Of a stretch of 64,000 nucleotides of DNA, positions 63,701 to 64,000 are shown piece by piece. The translations under genes and the position numbers were made by a program. The notes beneath the pieces were generated by a model that saw only the letters and a program-made list of their open reading frames with translations, did no database searches and had not been told where the DNA came from. Positions within the stretch are counted from its first letter, which is position 1. Every line of letters starts with the position of its first letter. Origin of the DNA: Streptomyces ficellus (GTDB lineage: Bacteria > Actinomycetota > Actinomycetes > Streptomycetales > Streptomycetaceae); NCBI RefSeq assembly GCF_009739905.1, contig NZ_CP034279.1, forward strand, positions 558,001 to 622,000. Reading direction: 5' to 3'.

Positions 63701-64000
63701 AGGCGAGCGTCGCCCAGGGCGCCGCCGCCCAGGCGGAGAAGGACGCCGCCGACGCCAACACGTTCGCGGAGTCCGCCGAGAAGCACGCCACCTCCGCCGA
63801 GACGGCCGCCAAGAACGCCGGTACGTACGCCAAGGAGGCCGACGAGGCCGCCAAGAAGGCCGAGGAGTACCAACGCGAACTCGAACGCAAGGCCCGCGCC
63901 GAGGCGGCGAAGGGCAACAAGGACGGCATGGGCGACCTGTCCGACGCCGACCGGAAGGCGATCGAGGCATCCGGAATGACTCCGGCCGAGTTCGAGGCGG
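60796..64000 (+). CDS. Second long ALF/coiled-coil polymorphic toxin protein, 3'-truncated by window end
   Basis: At least 1068 aa from a GTG at 60796 with AAGGAG 7 nt upstream. The signal peptide (about 1-42), ALF repeats (~75-280) and the long Ala/Glu/Arg coiled coil match the 53793-58172 protein through most of its length. The N-terminal ALF part is nearly identical (residues of ELDRISDERDRQLVEDFAE and onward); the coiled coil diverges more. The window ends at the equivalent of the junction before the Hint domain (LSDADRKAIEASGMTPAEFE), so the toxin tip and immunity gene cannot be seen. A different C-terminal toxin is possible. Confidence 0.9.
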   Translation, partial: MREGFRRRAGRTRGRAPGLLGRAVSTVLALAVLGGLAGEAGAVTPSGPGGIPRTAVMAGVPSAAAVPPPPATSELDRISDERDRQLVEDFAEFDEEEEVREAARKALESTDPNAIREFLERGEAEARQRAKDKRAGVDVANRGRIEALRGTGGPFFNAEVERVLKGTAQDRADFLAFGADIARQRDKATEQNERERAAENRKRVEMLAAVGGPEVKRTAQAALATGDDKVIAEFLEKGYLVAAQKDADDRAAHEKAQQEALEAARKLRELAEKAAVAAEARTKLIAAHGDAVKALKTASNAMSSAAAQSREADRMLAADKAGKRLSDYGPVKAEVGRQVGIAEGAAKQAQVAALLAKVEAGILTDTGLTHGVQWSEVASGIAGAADAAAKAAATARHAVDATAADAAGLNSKNAAELHAAQAAKWRANAEEHAKAAARLADAAAKQARIAADAATKARQARIAAEQAEKEAWEHARKTRDARIEAERQARIAAEQRAIAERERDLAAAARARAERERDIAAAARARAEAEARTASARRADAQAAAAVAAEKRATAQAQEGIAAKADDLARGEETKARTARDKAVEAERVHNAEAARARATEALAAKAKGTEHAETARAAATEARSAADAAGSAAGTARGAADQASAAAVRSRSAAIEAAGAAARARAAAAEATAHAARANAAANKAEAAAFAANAAANRAEAEAAATRAAAQRANAKAAEATAQEARAGIAAHEASRLAGLAAVHANQALQAANRTRDEADGATREAAMARLQSTIAVQAATSARTTAAGIADPANTAIALTAPFTGTDVDADFAAEVAKAAVALGQAEVTKAEARAAEAVKAAEAAEAAAARAQAQVAPAFKAAAAAARSSADAARSSAAAMKSAAQAAEDGAKARAAAARANEADAQAQADAKLARQAANRAFADAAAARNAATQAEAEAARARGAATEAENHAAAANSAANLAEQEASVAQGAAAQAEKDAADANTFAESAEKHATSAETAAKNAGTYAKEADEAAKKAEEYQRELERKARAEAAKGNKDGMGDLSDADRKAIEASGMTPAEFEA
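61021..61127. repeat. Second copy of the 107-bp identical block
   Basis: Direct repeat of 54042-54148, in the ALF-encoding start of the second long toxin gene. Confidence 0.88.

Noticed and set aside
54797..63800. Apparent CRISPR-like or satellite repeats
   Set aside because: The repetition is codon-level Ala/Glu/Arg coiled coil in two genes. There is no constant repeat length with unique spacers.
60778..63929. Long antisense frames over the second toxin gene
   Set aside because: Same shadow effect. The sense frame has a signal peptide, ALF repeats and clear paralogy.

Overview
The window has the marks of a Streptomyces-type chromosome. GC content and third-position G/C are very high, GTG and TTG starts are common, and many ATGA/GTGA overlaps link genes. 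The gene families are also typical: SulP, SPFH/NfeD pairs, LAL-type LuxR, DUF2252, RsbW-like and STAS partners, ALF-repeat proteins and ricin-type lectins. The genus is an inference from family content; no rRNA or tRNA gene is visible.

Layout. (1) 1-4275: the 3' end of the B12-dependent methylmalonyl-CoA mutase large subunit, overlapped by its GTPase chaperone meaB, then a convergent D-Ala-D-Ala carboxypeptidase. (2) 4350-8789: a minus-strand cassette of an EACC1-like small protein, a single-pass membrane protein joining a caspase-like domain to a solute-binding fold and a vWA domain, and a solute-binding lipoprotein, with no transporter permease. (3) 8945-16665: an assorted stress/redox block with an alpha/beta hydrolase lacking the usual Cys nucleophile, a K+ channel, DUF2252, a LAL regulator and a DUF2231-Rieske protein. 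(4) 16771-18827: an MFS exporter and TetR regulator with two palindromic operators. (5) 18895-30173: a glycosylation/redox cluster with a GT87-like transferase, an MsrP-like molybdoenzyme, a methyltransferase, a DUF2064 protein, a GT2 enzyme, an OmpR-type two-component pair, an epimerase and a DM13 protein, followed by a Tat-exported phospholipase C. A shared CGTAAGG-containing motif lies in three divergent intergenic regions here and may be the response-regulator site. (6) 30188-39022: a hypothetical protein, a MacB-type ABC exporter divergent from a NarL-type two-component system, a degraded stretch with a possible transposase scar, then a divergent anti-sigma/anti-anti-sigma pair. (7) 39262-45152: two SPFH-NfeD pairs flanking a SulP transporter. 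(8) 45495-48803: a tiny ORF coupled to an ABC exporter, convergent with a PP2C phosphatase.

(9) 49373-64000 is a secreted polymorphic-toxin locus. An ALF-AbfB protein, two ricin-type lectins and an ALF protein precede a 1459-aa protein with signal peptide, ALF repeats, a long Ala-rich coiled coil, a Hint autoprotease and a C-terminal barnase-like RNase. A barstar-like immunity gene and a strong terminator follow immediately. A second ALF-AbfB gene and a second long ALF/coiled-coil protein come next; the latter runs off the window before its toxin tip. Parts of the two long genes are identical at DNA level, which indicates recent duplication or gene conversion.

The two most notable systems are the transmembrane caspase cassette (4350-8789) and the duplicated ALF-Hint-barnase/barstar locus (49373-64000).
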